The notes under the pieces were generated by a model. The model ran no database searches, was not told the DNA's origin, and worked only from the letters and a program-made list of their open reading frames with translations. The position numbers and the translations under genes are program-made. This document shows positions 50,039 through 59,571 of a stretch of 64,000 nucleotides of DNA, piece by piece. The stretch comes from Methylobacterium radiodurans (GTDB lineage Bacteria; Pseudomonadota; Alphaproteobacteria; Rhizobiales; Beijerinckiaceae), in assembly GCF_003173735.1 (NCBI RefSeq), contig NZ_CP029551.1:4603001-4667000 (forward strand). Reading direction: 5' to 3'. How positions within the stretch are numbered: position 1 is the stretch's first letter; each line of letters begins with the position of its first letter.

Positions 50039-50674
50039 TCAGACCGCGGCGAGCCCGCGCTGCACGGCGGGGCGGGCCAGCACCGTATCGAGCCAGCGGC
50101 GCACGTTCGCGAAGCCCGAGAGATCGATGCCCTGCTTGCCGTGGAACTTGGCCCAGGTCAGCGTGGCGATGTCGGCGATCGAGTAGTCGCCCGCGATGTA
50201 GTCGCGTCCGTCGAGCTGCCCGTCGAGGACGCCGTAGAGGCGCCGCGCCTCCGCCTCGAATCGGTCGATCGCGTAGGGAATCTTCTCCGGCGCGTAGATC
50301 TTGAAATGGTGCGTCTGGCCCAGAATCGGCCCGAAGCCGCCGACCTGCCAGAACAGCCACTGATCGACAGCCACCCGCGCCCGCTCGTCCGCCGGGTAGA
50401 GGCAGCCGGTCTTGCGCCCGAGATATTGCAGGATCGCCCCGGACTCGAAGATCGCGATCGGCTCGCCCCCGGGCCCGTCCGGATCGACGATGGCCGGGAT
50501 CTTGTTGTTGGGCGAGATCTTCAGGAACTCGGGCGCCATCTGCTCGCCCTTGCCGATGTTCACCGGGACCACCCGGTAGGGCAATCCGCACTCCTCCAGC
50601 ATGATCGGGATCTTCCAGCCGTTCGGCGTGCTCCAAGTGTGGAGGTCGATGGGCTTACCCGCGACGGCGGCCAT
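50039..50674 (-). CDS. glutathione S-transferase (YghU/YfcG-like)
   Basis: 211 residues. The thioredoxin-like N-domain starts IDLHTWSTPNGWKIPIMLEECGLPY, where the STPNGWK loop is characteristic of the Nu-class disulfide-bond oxidoreductases YfcG and YghU. Also KISPNNKIPAIVDPDG and IFESGAILQYLG, the glutathione-binding cis-Pro and ES motifs. The C-domain helical bundle ends in RPAVQRGLAAV. Disulfide reduction with glutathione is more likely than conjugation. Convergent with the DUF2147 gene. Confidence 0.9.
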   Translation of the reverse strand: MAAVAGKPIDLHTWSTPNGWKIPIMLEECGLPYRVVPVNIGKGEQMAPEFLKISPNNKIPAIVDPDGPGGEPIAIFESGAILQYLGRKTGCLYPADERARVAVDQWLFWQVGGFGPILGQTHHFKIYAPEKIPYAIDRFEAEARRLYGVLDGQLDGRDYIAGDYSIADIATLTWAKFHGKQGIDLSGFANVRRWLDTVLARPAVQRGLAAV

Positions 50675-51007
50675 GGATCGGGGCTCCGGCTCGTTCTCGC
50701 CGGGCGGCGGGCGCCGGGCGAGCCTGTGAGGTTAAGGACGATGCGCGTCCGCAAGTCCGATGCGCAAGTCCGATGTGAAGTCCGGCGTGCCGGCCGGTCA
50801 GGCGCCGTCCGCTAAGGCCTAGCTAGCGCGGATCCTGCGCCACGCTCAAGCGCGCGCTGGCCGCGCAGCTGCGCTACGGCTCTCCGTATCCGTCAGGCGA
50901 TGCCGGGGGACTGCGACCGCCAAGCTCTTGCGTGCCGGTTGTCCTGGGTCTGAAGTCCCATTGCCCGCCGCGAATCGACTCGTGGCCTGAACGACCGGAT
51001 ACCCATC
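50675..51007. other. intergenic gap with short tandem repeats
   Basis: About 330 bases with no supported gene. It holds a short tandem repeat: GCAAGTCCGATG at 50751-50762 and 50764-50775 (period 13), with a partial third copy (GAAGTCCGG) after it. Nothing else was seen. Confidence 0.5.
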
Positions 51008-51280
51008 ATGCTCCACCGCCTTCTCGCCGGCGCGGCGCTCGCCCTGCCCCTTTTGGTATCCGCGCCGGCCCTGGCGCGGGAGGCGCCCAAGGAGGCGGCG
51101 GGAGCCGCCAAGCCTGCCAAGGAGCCGAGCGCCGGCCAGAGTGCGGCCCGCGCACGCCAGAAGCAGTGCGGCACCGAGTGGCGCGCGCTCACCGACGCGC
51201 AGAAAACCGCGCAAGGACCGAAATGGCCTCAGTACTGGAGCAAGTGCAACAAGCGCCTGAAGGGCAACGACAAAGCCTGA
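51008..51280 (+). CDS. small secreted PsiF-like protein
   Basis: 90 residues from ATG at 51008. The signal peptide is MLHRLLAGAALALPLLVSAPALA. A low-complexity Lys/Ala/Glu/Pro linker leads to a compact basic domain ARQKQCGTEWRALTDAQKT...PKWPQYWSKCNKRLKG with two cysteines. The CxxEWR...WPQYW..CNKRLK layout resembles PsiF-type repeats of phosphate-starvation periplasmic proteins, though the match is loose. Periplasmic; function unknown. Confidence 0.72.
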   Translation: MLHRLLAGAALALPLLVSAPALAREAPKEAAGAAKPAKEPSAGQSAARARQKQCGTEWRALTDAQKTAQGPKWPQYWSKCNKRLKGNDKA

Positions 51281-51350
51281 CGGCACCCGCAACCCGGGGC
51301 CGGCCCGCGGGTTCTGATCCGCGGATGGGCGAAGGCGCGCGCGGGGGGCG

Positions 51351-51776
51351 ATGAACGAGCGGCAGGCACTTCAGCGTGTGGTGGCGGTCGGGGCCGTGAT
51401 CCCGGTCACGGCCGGCCTCTACGGGGTGCTGTTCGGCGTGAACGGGCTCTCGCCGGGCGTCGAGAGCGTCTCGACGGACAGCCACTTCCGCTATCTCTCG
51501 GGCCTGCTCGCCGGCATCGGCATCCTGTTCTGGACCTGCGTGCCGGGCATCGAGGCCAAGGGGCGGCTGTTCCGCTTCCTCACCCTGGTGGTGGTGCTCG
51601 GCGGGCTCGCGCGCCTGCTCGGCCTCTATCTCACCGGAATCCCGTCGCTCACTATGCTGGGCGCCCTCGGCATGGAGCTCGTCGTCACGCCGCTGCTCTG
51701 CCTGTGGCAGATGCGGGTGGCGACGCGGGCCCGGGACGCGGCCGCCACCCTGCCGGATCACGGCCCGGATGTCTGA
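51351..51776 (+). CDS. DUF4345 membrane protein
   Basis: 141 residues. Four hydrophobic helices with the DUF4345 features: VAVGAVIPVTAGLYGVLFGVNGL, the central DSHFRYLSGLLAGIGILFWTCVPGIE and LGGLARLLGLYLTG. The C-terminus is short and cytoplasmic. It overlaps the FUSC gene start by eight bases, so it may be translated with the efflux genes. Function unknown. Confidence 0.85.
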   Translation: MNERQALQRVVAVGAVIPVTAGLYGVLFGVNGLSPGVESVSTDSHFRYLSGLLAGIGILFWTCVPGIEAKGRLFRFLTLVVVLGGLARLLGLYLTGIPSLTMLGALGMELVVTPLLCLWQMRVATRARDAAATLPDHGPDV

Positions 51777-53841
51777 GGCGGCCGCCAGCCCCGTGCCCGC
51801 GCGGGTCCCCTCACGGCCCTCTTCGCAGCCCTCATCGCGGCTCGACCGGCTGATCGACCGGCTCGACGCCCTCGTGCCGAAGCCGGCGGCCTGGGCCTTC
51901 GCCTTCCGCATCTGGATCGGTATGACGGCGGCGCTCTACGTCGCCTTCTGGCTCCAGCTCGACAGTGCCTCGACCGCGGCGGTCGGCGTCGCGATCCTGG
52001 CCCAACCCAAGCGCGGCCAGGCGATCTCGAAGGCCGTCTACCGCCTGCTCGGCACGGCGGTCGGCGGCGCGATGGCAATCTTATTCATGGCCCTGTTCGG
52101 CCAGGACCGGGTGATGCTGCTGGTCGCCTTCACGGCCTGGCTCGGCCTCTGCGTGTTCGTCGCGCAGTACCTCCAGGATACGCGCGCCTACGGGGCGATG
52201 CTGTCGGGCTACACGGTGGCGATCATCGCGATCGCCCATATCGACGCGCCGCAGGACACGTTCGAGGCCGCGGTGGCCCGGCTCGCCGCGATCATGGTGG
52301 CGGTGGTGGTGATCACCTTCGTCAACGACGCGCTCGCCTCGCCGAGCACGTGGCGGACGCTCCGCCCACCCCTCGCGCAAGCTTTCGCGGGCGTGAAGGC
52401 CTTCGCGCGGGAGGCCTTCGAGAGCGGTGATCCGGGCGTCGAGCGCACCGCCGCGATGATCGGTCGAATCGCGCCGATGCGGGCGGATGCGAGCGCCATC
52501 GCGGGCGAGCTCGACGACGGTCCCTATCGCGCGGCGGGGGCGCGCAGCTGTATCGCGGCGCTCTACACGATGCTGGCGGCGTGCCGCGCCGTCGCGCGCG
52601 CCGCCGGCCGCCTGGAGACGCGGAGCCCGGCCGTGGAGGAGGCGCTGGCGATCTGCCGCGCAGTCGCGGCGGGCGACGTGGCCGAGCCCGGCCCCGCGGC
52701 GCTCGACCGGCACGACGCGCGCCTGCGCGACCTCGTCGACGCGGCGATCCGCGACGGCGACCGTTCGCTCGACGAGTTGATGCTGCTCCAGAGCGCGCTC
52801 GACGTCGTCAACGCCGCGACCTTCGCCGACGACGGCCTGCGGGCGATGTGCGACGGGCACAGGCCCCTGCGCGACGTGCCGCTGCCGACCCACCGCGATT
52901 TCCCGGTCGCCCTCCGGGCGGCCCTGCGCGTCGCCATCGCGTTCGGGATCAGCGCCTTCCTGTTCATCCTGGCCGGCCTGCCGCAGAGTTCCTTCGCGCT
53001 GGTCCAGGTCGCCGCGACCTGCGCGCTCTCCTCGGTCACGCCCGACCCGCGCGCCTTCGCGCGCGGCGTGCTGATCGGCATGCCGCTCGCCGGGCTCTTC
53101 GCGGGCGTGGTGCTCTACGGCGTCCTCAACGGCTACCAGGGCTTCCCCCTGCTCGCGCTCGCGATGGCGCCGCCGGTCTTCCTCGGCTGCTTCCTGTCCC
53201 TCAACCCACCGACCTTCACGGTGGGCTTCATCGCCCTGGTGTTCTTCCCGGCCCTGATGGCGCCGTCCAATCCCCAGAGCTACGACGCCGCGTCCTTCCT
53301 GCTGAACGTGCTCCTCGTCGTCCTGGCGGCGGTGATCCTCTTCCTCGCGGTGCGCCTCGTCCTGCCGATCTCGCCGGCGCAGCACCGGGCCTTCGCCCTG
53401 GATTCCGCCCGGCGCGCCCTCGCCGAGGCTCTCGTCGGCGAGGGCGGCGACGCGACGGCGCGCACCAGCCTGCATGCCGACCGGCTGTTCCAGTTCGCCC
53501 GGTACAGCTCGGGCAGCGGGGCGGTGCGGCGCACGGGGCTGGTCCACGCCTTCGCCCTCGCGCAGATCGAGGCCGCCGCCGCCCGCGCCCACGCGCAGAT
53601 GCGGATTCTGTGGGGGGCGCAGGGCTTGCGGGCACCGATCCTGCGGGCCCGGGAGGCTCTGGCCTCCGGTCATCCGGGGCGGCTGAAGGCCGCGGCGCGC
53701 GACCTCGCGCGGGCGGCCGCGGACGAGCCGCGCTCGGTGCGGATGACGACGGCGCGCGCGGCGACCGACCTGGCGACCGCCGCGCGGGTGATCGGCCGCC
53801 ACCGCCGCTTCCTGCGGCGCCTCGCCGTCGCGCCGTTCTGA
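51769..53841 (+). CDS. FUSC-family inner-membrane efflux protein
   Basis: 690 residues from ATG at 51769. Two FUSC halves: the first membrane block (AAWAFAFRIWIGMTAALYVAFWL...AILAQPKRGQAISKAVYRLLGTAVGGAM...) and the second (HRDFPVALRAALRVAIAFGISAFLFILAG...). A long cytoplasmic region between them is rich in short Ala/Arg helices. Resembles AaeB/YccS-type aromatic-acid efflux proteins. The neighbours DUF1656 and HlyD complete a three-gene pump, as in aaeXAB. Substrate unknown. Confidence 0.9.
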   Translation: MSEAAASPVPARVPSRPSSQPSSRLDRLIDRLDALVPKPAAWAFAFRIWIGMTAALYVAFWLQLDSASTAAVGVAILAQPKRGQAISKAVYRLLGTAVGGAMAILFMALFGQDRVMLLVAFTAWLGLCVFVAQYLQDTRAYGAMLSGYTVAIIAIAHIDAPQDTFEAAVARLAAIMVAVVVITFVNDALASPSTWRTLRPPLAQAFAGVKAFAREAFESGDPGVERTAAMIGRIAPMRADASAIAGELDDGPYRAAGARSCIAALYTMLAACRAVARAAGRLETRSPAVEEALAICRAVAAGDVAEPGPAALDRHDARLRDLVDAAIRDGDRSLDELMLLQSALDVVNAATFADDGLRAMCDGHRPLRDVPLPTHRDFPVALRAALRVAIAFGISAFLFILAGLPQSSFALVQVAATCALSSVTPDPRAFARGVLIGMPLAGLFAGVVLYGVLNGYQGFPLLALAMAPPVFLGCFLSLNPPTFTVGFIALVFFPALMAPSNPQSYDAASFLLNVLLVVLAAVILFLAVRLVLPISPAQHRAFALDSARRALAEALVGEGGDATARTSLHADRLFQFARYSSGSGAVRRTGLVHAFALAQIEAAAARAHAQMRILWGAQGLRAPILRAREALASGHPGRLKAAARDLARAAADEPRSVRMTTARAATDLATAARVIGRHRRFLRRLAVAPF

Positions 53842-53852
53842 GGAGGGAGCGA

Positions 53853-54047
53853 ATGCACGCGGATCTCCAGATTGGCGGGGTGCTGATCTCCCCCTTCGTC
53901 GCCTACGCGCTCGGCGCCTTCGCGATCCTCGCCGCCTTGCGCCCGCTCCTCACCCGGATCCGCTTTGGCCGTTACGTGGCGAACCCGCCGCTGGCCGAGG
54001 CCGGCATCTACGTCTGCATTCTCGCCCTGCTGGTGGTGCTGCTCTGA
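53853..54047 (+). CDS. DUF1656 small membrane protein (AaeX-like)
   Basis: 64 residues from ATG at 53853 with an AGGAGGGAG site upstream. Two membrane helices (ISPFVAYALGAFAILAALRPLLT and AEAGIYVCILALLVVLL). The DUF1656 pattern MHADLQIGGVLISPFVAY is typical of AaeX-like proteins that accompany FUSC pumps. Its stop overlaps the HlyD start codon (TGATG). Confidence 0.9.
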   Translation: MHADLQIGGVLISPFVAYALGAFAILAALRPLLTRIRFGRYVANPPLAEAGIYVCILALLVVLL

Positions 54048-55075
54048 TGGCCGACGAGGACGATCCGAAAGCGGGCCGCGCGGCCGAACCCGGCGCCGCC
54101 GGCACCCCGGACGCCGAGCCGCCCGCGCTTCGGGAGAAGAGGTCGCCCCGCGGCGGCCGGGCGCGCAAGCTCCTGCGGATCGGGGCGACCGCCGCGATCC
54201 TCATCCTCGCCCTCGCGGCGGCGGCCGTGGTCTGGCACTTCTACGTCACGGCGCCCTGGACCCGGGACGGGCGCGTGCGCGTCCAGGTGGCCGCCGTCGC
54301 GCCCCAGGTCTCGGGCCAGATCGTGGCGCTGAAGGTCGTCGACAACCAGGCGGTGAAGCGCGGCGACGTGCTCTACAGGATCGATCCGTTCGACTTCGAG
54401 GTCGCGGTCGCGCAGGCCGAGGCCGAGGTGAAGAACCGCGAGGCCGACCTGCAGGTGAAGAATGCCCAGTCCGCGCGGCGGCAGGCGCTGACCACCGTCT
54501 CGACCTCGGTCGAGGAGAAGCAGCAATACGCGGGCACCGCCAAGATCGCCGAGGCCGCGCTGGAGACCGCCAAGGCGCAGCTCTCCCAGGCGCAGATCAA
54601 CCTGAAGCGCACAGAGGTGCGCGCGCCGGTCAACGGGCGCGTGACCAACCTGCTGCTGCGCGAGGGCGACTACGCGACGACCGGCACGGTCAACGTCCGG
54701 GTGGTCGATACCGACTCGTTCTGGATCGACGGCTATTTCGAGGAGACGAAGATGGCCAACATCCACGTGAACGACCCGGCCGAGATGCAGCTCATGGGCT
54801 TCGAGCCGGCGCTGAAGGGCACGGTGGAGAGCATCACGCTCGGCATCGCCACCGCGAACGCATCGACGAGCACGCAGGGCCTGCCGAACGTTGATCCGGT
54901 CTACACCTGGGTGCGGCTCGCCCAGCGGGTCCCGGTGCGCATCCGCATCGATCATGTGCCGGAGGGCGTGCCCCTGGTGGCCGGCATGACCGCGACGGTC
55001 GTGGTCAACAACGGCGTCGGCAGCCGCCCAGCCTGGTTCGCTGACCTGGGCCGGACGATCGGCGGCACGCGCTGA
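54047..55075 (+). CDS. HlyD-family membrane-fusion protein
   Basis: 342 residues. A cytoplasmic lead of ~42 acidic/Pro-rich residues, then a membrane anchor (LLRIGATAAILILALAAAAVVWHFYV) and a periplasmic adaptor: VAAVAPQVSGQIVALKVVDNQAVKRGDVLYRIDP (lipoyl half), a coiled coil, and VNGRVTNLLLREGDYATTGTVNVRVVDTDSFWIDGYFEET. It is the AaeA/EmrA type that pairs with FUSC proteins. No outer-membrane channel gene lies in the cluster. Confidence 0.93.
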   Translation: MADEDDPKAGRAAEPGAAGTPDAEPPALREKRSPRGGRARKLLRIGATAAILILALAAAAVVWHFYVTAPWTRDGRVRVQVAAVAPQVSGQIVALKVVDNQAVKRGDVLYRIDPFDFEVAVAQAEAEVKNREADLQVKNAQSARRQALTTVSTSVEEKQQYAGTAKIAEAALETAKAQLSQAQINLKRTEVRAPVNGRVTNLLLREGDYATTGTVNVRVVDTDSFWIDGYFEETKMANIHVNDPAEMQLMGFEPALKGTVESITLGIATANASTSTQGLPNVDPVYTWVRLAQRVPVRIRIDHVPEGVPLVAGMTATVVVNNGVGSRPAWFADLGRTIGGTR

Positions 55076-55106
55076 GCTGGTGCCGGTCGAGTCCATGCCG
55101 GGCGAG

Positions 55107-55137
55107 TCCATGCCGGTCGAACCGGGCATGGATTTTT
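55107..55137 (+). terminator. intrinsic terminator of efflux cluster
   Basis: Stem TCCATGCCGG (55107-55116) / CCGGGCATGGA (55122-55132), with one bulged G, then TTTTT. The left arm is the second copy of a 15-bp tandem repeat (CGAGTCCATGCCGG at 55088 and 55103). Confidence 0.85.
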
Positions 55138-55718
55138 GCGGCGCGGAAGAGGGCCGGCTAAGTCGCTGATCCGTCAGGCGTGCGCTGCGAAGGTTCGAGC
55201 TTGGGGCGAATACTTCCAACCGAAGGCGCAATTTTCCGGTTGACGGCTGCCGAATACGGACGCAGTCTCTCTGTGTGCTTCGGGAAGGGAAGCACAACCG
55301 TTCCGGATACGGCGCGCACGGCGCGAATATCTGGCGCGACGATCCGTGAGCGAAGCTGAAGGAGACAGGAATGACTCCACCCCAGCAGCACGCCGTAACG
55401 ACCACTCCCGGACCGGTCCGGCCGGGAGCCTAGCGGCAGATCAGGCGGACAGCCCGGCGGAAGACGGCTCCAGGGGCGCAGAAGCGGCCGAACGGCGCGA
55501 CTTCGAACACGCGAAATGCCCCACTTCAAGCCGTCTCCGGCGCGGTTCTCTCCGGCAGGGCCGGGGATGATGACCATCGCGAAGGTGCCGAGCGCTCGCC
55601 GACAGCCCCGCAGGCTGCGTGCGGGCTGAACCCATGTGGCGGTCGATCGCTCCGCAAGCAGCGGGATCCCCTCTCCCCGCTTGCGGGGAGCGGAGAGGCC
55701 CGCACTCTCAGCCGGACC
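55138..55718. other. convergent gap with no supported gene; decayed-looking DNA
   Basis: Lies between the HlyD and gatB stop codons. Positions ~55190-55300 are more AT-rich than the rest. Contains a hairpin GTGCTTC/GAAGCAC (55275-55295) and a 20-codon frame at 55371-55433 with a strong AAGGAG site, overlapping the palindrome CCGGACCGGTCCGG. Other frames lack coding-type codon use. I read it as degenerate remnant DNA, not a functional gene. Confidence 0.45.
55673..55690. repeat. GC-rich hairpin (family copy 6)
   Basis: CTCCCCGC (55673-55680) / GCGGGGAG (55683-55690) separated by TT, 28 bp from the gatB stop codon. Same core as the other intergenic repeats. Confidence 0.65.
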
Positions 55719-57191
55719 TCACTCGATCCCGAGCTTCGCCTTCAGCAGGGCGTTCACCGCGGCCGGGTTGGCCTTGCCGCCGGTGGCCTTCATGGTCTGG
55801 CCGACGAACCAGCCGAGCAGCGTCGGCTTCTCCTTGGCCTGCGCGACCTTGTCGGGGTTCTGGGCGATGATCTGGTCGATCGCCGTCTCGATGGCGCCGG
55901 TGTCGGTGACCTGCCTCATGCCGCGGGCCTCGACCACGGCGCGCGGGTCGCCGCCCTCCGTCCAGACGATCTCGAACAGGTCCTTGGCGATCTTGCCGGA
56001 GATCGTGCCCTCGCCGATCAGGTCGATGATCGCGCCGAGCTGGTCGGCCGAGACCGGGCTCTCGTCGATGCCGAGACCCTCCTTGTTCAGGCGCCCGAAC
56101 AGCTCGTTGATCACCCAGTTCGCCGCGGCCTTGCCGTCGCGGCCCTTGGCGACCGCCTCGTAGAAGTCGGCCGACGCCCGCTCGGCCACCAGCACGCCCG
56201 CATCGTAGGGCGAGAGGCCGAAATCGGCCACGAAGCGCGCCTTCTTGGCATCCGGTAGTTCCGGCAGGCCCGCCGCGAGGCCGTCGACATAGGCCTGATC
56301 GAATTCGAGCGGCAGAAGGTCCGGATCGGGGAAGTAGCGGTAATCGTGCGCCTCTTCCTTCGAGCGCATCGAGCGGGTCTCGCCCTTGCCCGGATCGAAC
56401 AGGCGGGTCTCCTGCACGATCGTCCCGCCGTCCTCGATGATCGCGATCTGGCGGCGCGCCTCGGTCTCGATCGCCTGGCCGATGAAGCGGATCGAGTTGA
56501 CGTTCTTGATCTCGCAGCGCGTGCCGAGCGGCTCACCGGGGCGGCGCACCGAGACGTTCACGTCGGCGCGGAGATTGCCCTTCTCCATGTCGCCGTCGCA
56601 GGTGCCGAGATAGCGCAGGATGGTGCGCAGCTTCGTCACGTAGGCCTTGGCCTCCTCGGACGAGCGCAGGTCCGGCCGCGAGACGATCTCCATCAGGGCG
56701 ACGCCCGAGCGGTTGAGATCGACGAAGCTCAGGTTCGGCGCCTGGTCGTGCAGGGACTTGCCGGCATCCTGCTCCAGGTGCAGGCGCTCGATGCCGACCG
56801 TGATCGACTCGCCTTCGGGCAGATCGACCAGGACCTCGCCCTCGCCGACGATCGGGTCCTTGTACTGCGAGATCTGGTAGCCCTGCGGCAGGTCCGGGTA
56901 GAAGTAGTTCTTCCGGTCGAAGACCGAGCGCAGGTTGATCTTCGCCTTCAACCCGAGGCCGGTGCGCACGGCCTGCGCCACGCATTCCTCGTTGATCACC
57001 GGCAGCATCCCGGGCATGGCCGCGTCGACCAGCGAGACGTGGGCGTTCGGCTCCGCCCCGAAGGCGGTCGCGGCGCCGGAGAACAGCTTCGAGCGGCTGG
57101 TGACCTGGGCGTGGATCTCCATGCCGATCACGACCTCCCAGTCGTGCAGGCCGCCCTTGATCAGCTTCTTCGGGTTCACGGGTGCGTTCAT
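55719..57191 (-). CDS. gatB: Asp/Glu-tRNA amidotransferase subunit B
   Basis: 490 residues. Binds mischarged Glu-tRNA(Gln) or Asp-tRNA(Asn) and phosphorylates the acid. Shows [23 protein letters not shown] at the start, [63 protein letters not shown], the Tyr/Asp-rich kinase core and the C-terminal YqeY-like tail [15 protein letters not shown]. Last gene of gatC-gatA-x-gatB. Confidence 0.97.
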   Translation of the reverse strand: MNAPVNPKKLIKGGLHDWEVVIGMEIHAQVTSRSKLFSGAATAFGAEPNAHVSLVDAAMPGMLPVINEECVAQAVRTGLGLKAKINLRSVFDRKNYFYPDLPQGYQISQYKDPIVGEGEVLVDLPEGESITVGIERLHLEQDAGKSLHDQAPNLSFVDLNRSGVALMEIVSRPDLRSSEEAKAYVTKLRTILRYLGTCDGDMEKGNLRADVNVSVRRPGEPLGTRCEIKNVNSIRFIGQAIETEARRQIAIIEDGGTIVQETRLFDPGKGETRSMRSKEEAHDYRYFPDPDLLPLEFDQAYVDGLAAGLPELPDAKKARFVADFGLSPYDAGVLVAERASADFYEAVAKGRDGKAAANWVINELFGRLNKEGLGIDESPVSADQLGAIIDLIGEGTISGKIAKDLFEIVWTEGGDPRAVVEARGMRQVTDTGAIETAIDQIIAQNPDKVAQAKEKPTLLGWFVGQTMKATGGKANPAAVNALLKAKLGIE

Positions 57192-57290
57192 GGTCGTCCG
57201 GGCCGATCCTCGGGGGAGGTCGCGGGGTGAGCGGGGGGCTTGAAGCCCCTCGCGCTGTGGCGGTGAGTTAGGGGCCGGTGCCCGCGCGGG

Positions 57291-57590
57291 TCAAGCGCGG
57301 GGCCGGATTGCGCGGCGCGCCCCGAACCCGACGATCGCCCAGAGGAGCGCCGCGATCGTCCGCACGGGGAAGAAGGTCGGCCCGTCGTGGCTGACCGGGG
57401 CCGGCCACGGAATCCCGATCGCGCCGATCGCCCAGGAGGCCAGCACCGAGACGGCGAGCGCGATGATCGCCGCGATGAAGACCTTGCCGAACTGGCTCGC
57501 GGTCCAGCCGAGATAGAGCGCCAGCAGAACGAGGATCGGGTCGAGCCCGGCCCAGATCCAGACGGTCCAGGGGTAGAACGGGACGGTCAT
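57291..57590 (-). CDS. unknown membrane protein between gatA and gatB
   Basis: 99 residues from ATG at 57590, which overlaps the gatA stop (ATGA), so it is probably co-translated with gatA. Three hydrophobic helices: [46 protein letters not shown] and [21 protein letters not shown]. No recognised family. A GTG two codons earlier exists but the ATG is preferred. It splits the usual gatA-gatB pair, which is worth checking in relatives. Confidence 0.8.
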   Translation of the reverse strand: MTVPFYPWTVWIWAGLDPILVLLALYLGWTASQFGKVFIAAIIALAVSVLASWAIGAIGIPWPAPVSHDGPTFFPVRTIAALLWAIVGFGARRAIRPRA

Positions 57591-59068
57591 GCCCACCAGG
57601 GCTTCGGCAGGCTGACCCGGCCGGCCGCGTCCTCGATCACTTGGCTCGCCGCGAACAGCGTCTCCTCGTCGAAGGGGCGGCCGATCAGCTGGAGGCCGAG
57701 CGGCAGGCCCTGGGCGTCGAGCCCCGCCGGCACCGAGATGCCCGGCAGGCCGGCCATGTTCACCGTCACGGTGAACACGTCGTTGAGGTACATCTCGACC
57801 GGGTCGGCCGAGGCCTTCTCGCCGATGCCGAAGGCGGCCGACGGGGTCGCGGGGGTGAGGATCGCGTCGACGCCGACCGCGTAGGCCTCCTCGAAGTCGC
57901 GCTTGATCAGGGTGCGGATCTTCTGGGCGCGCACGTAGTAGGCGTCGTAGTAGCCCGCCGAGAGCACGTAGGTGCCGATCATGATGCGGCGCTTCACCTC
58001 GCGGCCGAAGCCCGCCGCGCGGGTCTTCTCGTAGAGGCCCACGATATCATTGGCCGGCACGCGCAGGCCGTAGCGCACCCCGTCGTAGCGGGCGAGGTTC
58101 GAGGAGGCTTCGGCCGGGGCCACGATGTAGTAGGCCGGCAGCGCGTACTGGGTGTGCGGCAGCGAGATCTCCCGGATCGTCGCGCCCGCGTCCTTGAGCC
58201 AGGCCGCGCCCTGGTCCCAGAGCCGCTGGATCTCGGCCGGCATGCCGTCCACCCGGTACTCCCGGGGGATGCCGATGGTCAGGCCCTTCACGCCGCGGGA
58301 GACCGCCCCCTCGAAATCGGGCACGGGCAGGTCCGCGCAGGTGGTGTCGCGCGCGTCCGAGCCGGACATGGAGCCCAAGAGGATCGCGCAGTCGCGCACC
58401 GTGCGGGCGATCGGGCCGGCCTGGTCGAGCGAGGAGGCGAAGGCCACCGTGCCCCAGCGCGAGCAGCGCCCGTAGGTCGGCTTGATGCCGACGGTGCCGG
58501 TGAAGGCCGCGGGCTGGCGGATCGAGCCGCCGGTATCCGTGGCCGTCGCGCCGAGGCACAGATGCGCGGCGACCGCCGCCGCCGACCCGCCCGAGGAGCC
58601 GCCCGGCACGATCGGCGCGTCCGAGCCGTTGCGGCGCCAGGGCGAGATGACGTTACCGTAGGCGCTGGTCTCGTTGGACGAGCCCATGGCGAACTCGTCG
58701 AGGTTGAGCTTGCCCAGCATCACCGCGCCGTCGCGCCAGAGATTGGCCGAGACCGCCGACTCGTAGTGCGGCGTGAAGTTCTCCAGGATCTTCGAGCCCG
58801 CGGTGGTCTTCGTACCCTCGGTGCAGAACAGATCCTTGATGCCGAGCGGCAGGCCCTCCAGCGGGCGGGCCTCGCCCGCCGCGATCTTCGCGTCCGAGGC
58901 GTCGGCCATCGCGAGCGCGCGCTCGGGCGTCTCCAAGATGTAGGCGTTGAGCGCGCGGGCCTGCTCGACCGCCGTGACATGGGCCTGCGTCAGCTCGCGG
59001 GCGGAGAAGCGCTTGGCCTTCAGGCCGTCGCGCGCCTCGGCGAGGGAGAGTTCGTTGAGTTCGCTCAC
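57587..59068 (-). CDS. gatA: Asp/Glu-tRNA amidotransferase subunit A
   Basis: 493 residues from a GTG at 59068, with GAGGA nine bases upstream; a GTG at 59083 is the alternative. Amidase that releases ammonia from glutamine. The Ser-cisSer-Lys triad is K78 (LPLGIKDLF), S158 ([11 protein letters not shown]) and nucleophile S182 ([10 protein letters not shown]). The C-terminal part [19 protein letters not shown] is typical. Middle gene of gatCAB. Confidence 0.97.
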   Translation of the reverse strand: MSELNELSLAEARDGLKAKRFSARELTQAHVTAVEQARALNAYILETPERALAMADASDAKIAAGEARPLEGLPLGIKDLFCTEGTKTTAGSKILENFTPHYESAVSANLWRDGAVMLGKLNLDEFAMGSSNETSAYGNVISPWRRNGSDAPIVPGGSSGGSAAAVAAHLCLGATATDTGGSIRQPAAFTGTVGIKPTYGRCSRWGTVAFASSLDQAGPIARTVRDCAILLGSMSGSDARDTTCADLPVPDFEGAVSRGVKGLTIGIPREYRVDGMPAEIQRLWDQGAAWLKDAGATIREISLPHTQYALPAYYIVAPAEASSNLARYDGVRYGLRVPANDIVGLYEKTRAAGFGREVKRRIMIGTYVLSAGYYDAYYVRAQKIRTLIKRDFEEAYAVGVDAILTPATPSAAFGIGEKASADPVEMYLNDVFTVTVNMAGLPGISVPAGLDAQGLPLGLQLIGRPFDEETLFAASQVIEDAAGRVSLPKPWWA

Positions 59069-59160
59069 GTGTTCCGTCCTCACGTCCGCCGTGCGGCGGC
59101 GGGGCCTGCCCGGCGGCTCGGCCGGGCGCTCAAGGCGGGTGCTGCCGGGCGCGGGCCGGC

Positions 59161-59448
59161 CTACTCGACCACTTTCGGGACGAGGAAGTAGTTGTCCTCG
59201 GTCTCGGGAGCGTTGGCCACCACGTCCGCGGCGCGCTCGCCGTCCGTCACGACGTCCTGGCGCTTCTTCATCGCCATCGGGGTGACCGAGGTCATCGGCT
59301 CGACGCCGGAGACGTCCACCGTGCCGAGCTGCTCGACGAAGGCCAGGATGGCGTTGAGCTCGCCCTGGAGCGGCGCGACCTCCTCCTCCGAGACCGCGAT
59401 GCGCGCCAGATGCGCGATGCGCCTGACCGTCTGTGCGTCGACCGACAT
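59161..59448 (-). CDS. gatC: Asp/Glu-tRNA amidotransferase subunit C
   Basis: 95 residues from ATG at 59448 ([24 protein letters not shown]). Small belt subunit that wraps GatA and GatB and stabilises them. The start, the [25 protein letters not shown] centre and the [15 protein letters not shown] end (here [11 protein letters not shown]) are family features. It has a promoter 55 bp upstream. First gene of the operon. Confidence 0.95.
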   Translation of the reverse strand: MSVDAQTVRRIAHLARIAVSEEEVAPLQGELNAILAFVEQLGTVDVSGVEPMTSVTPMAMKKRQDVVTDGERAADVVANAPETEDNYFLVPKVVE

Positions 59449-59502
59449 GCTCACCCGTTCCGCGCCCCGGGAGGGGCGGGCCTGATCGAAGAAATCCGCC
59501 GG

Positions 59503-59532
59503 GCTATAGCACCGGGTTTCGCGGCGCCGCAA
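59503..59532 (-). promoter_or_regulatory. promoter of gatCAB
   Basis: Minus strand: TTGCGG (59527-59532), 18-base spacer, TATAGC (59503-59508). About 55 bases ahead of the gatC start. Confidence 0.6.
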
Positions 59533-59571
59533 CGCGGGGGCCGGAGCGACCTGCGCGCCGGCCGCGATGCT

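Noticed and set aside
55158..55577. 139-codon minus-strand frame in the HlyD-gatB gap
   Set aside because: Weak codon preference, no ribosome site, no signal peptide or domain; treated as non-coding.
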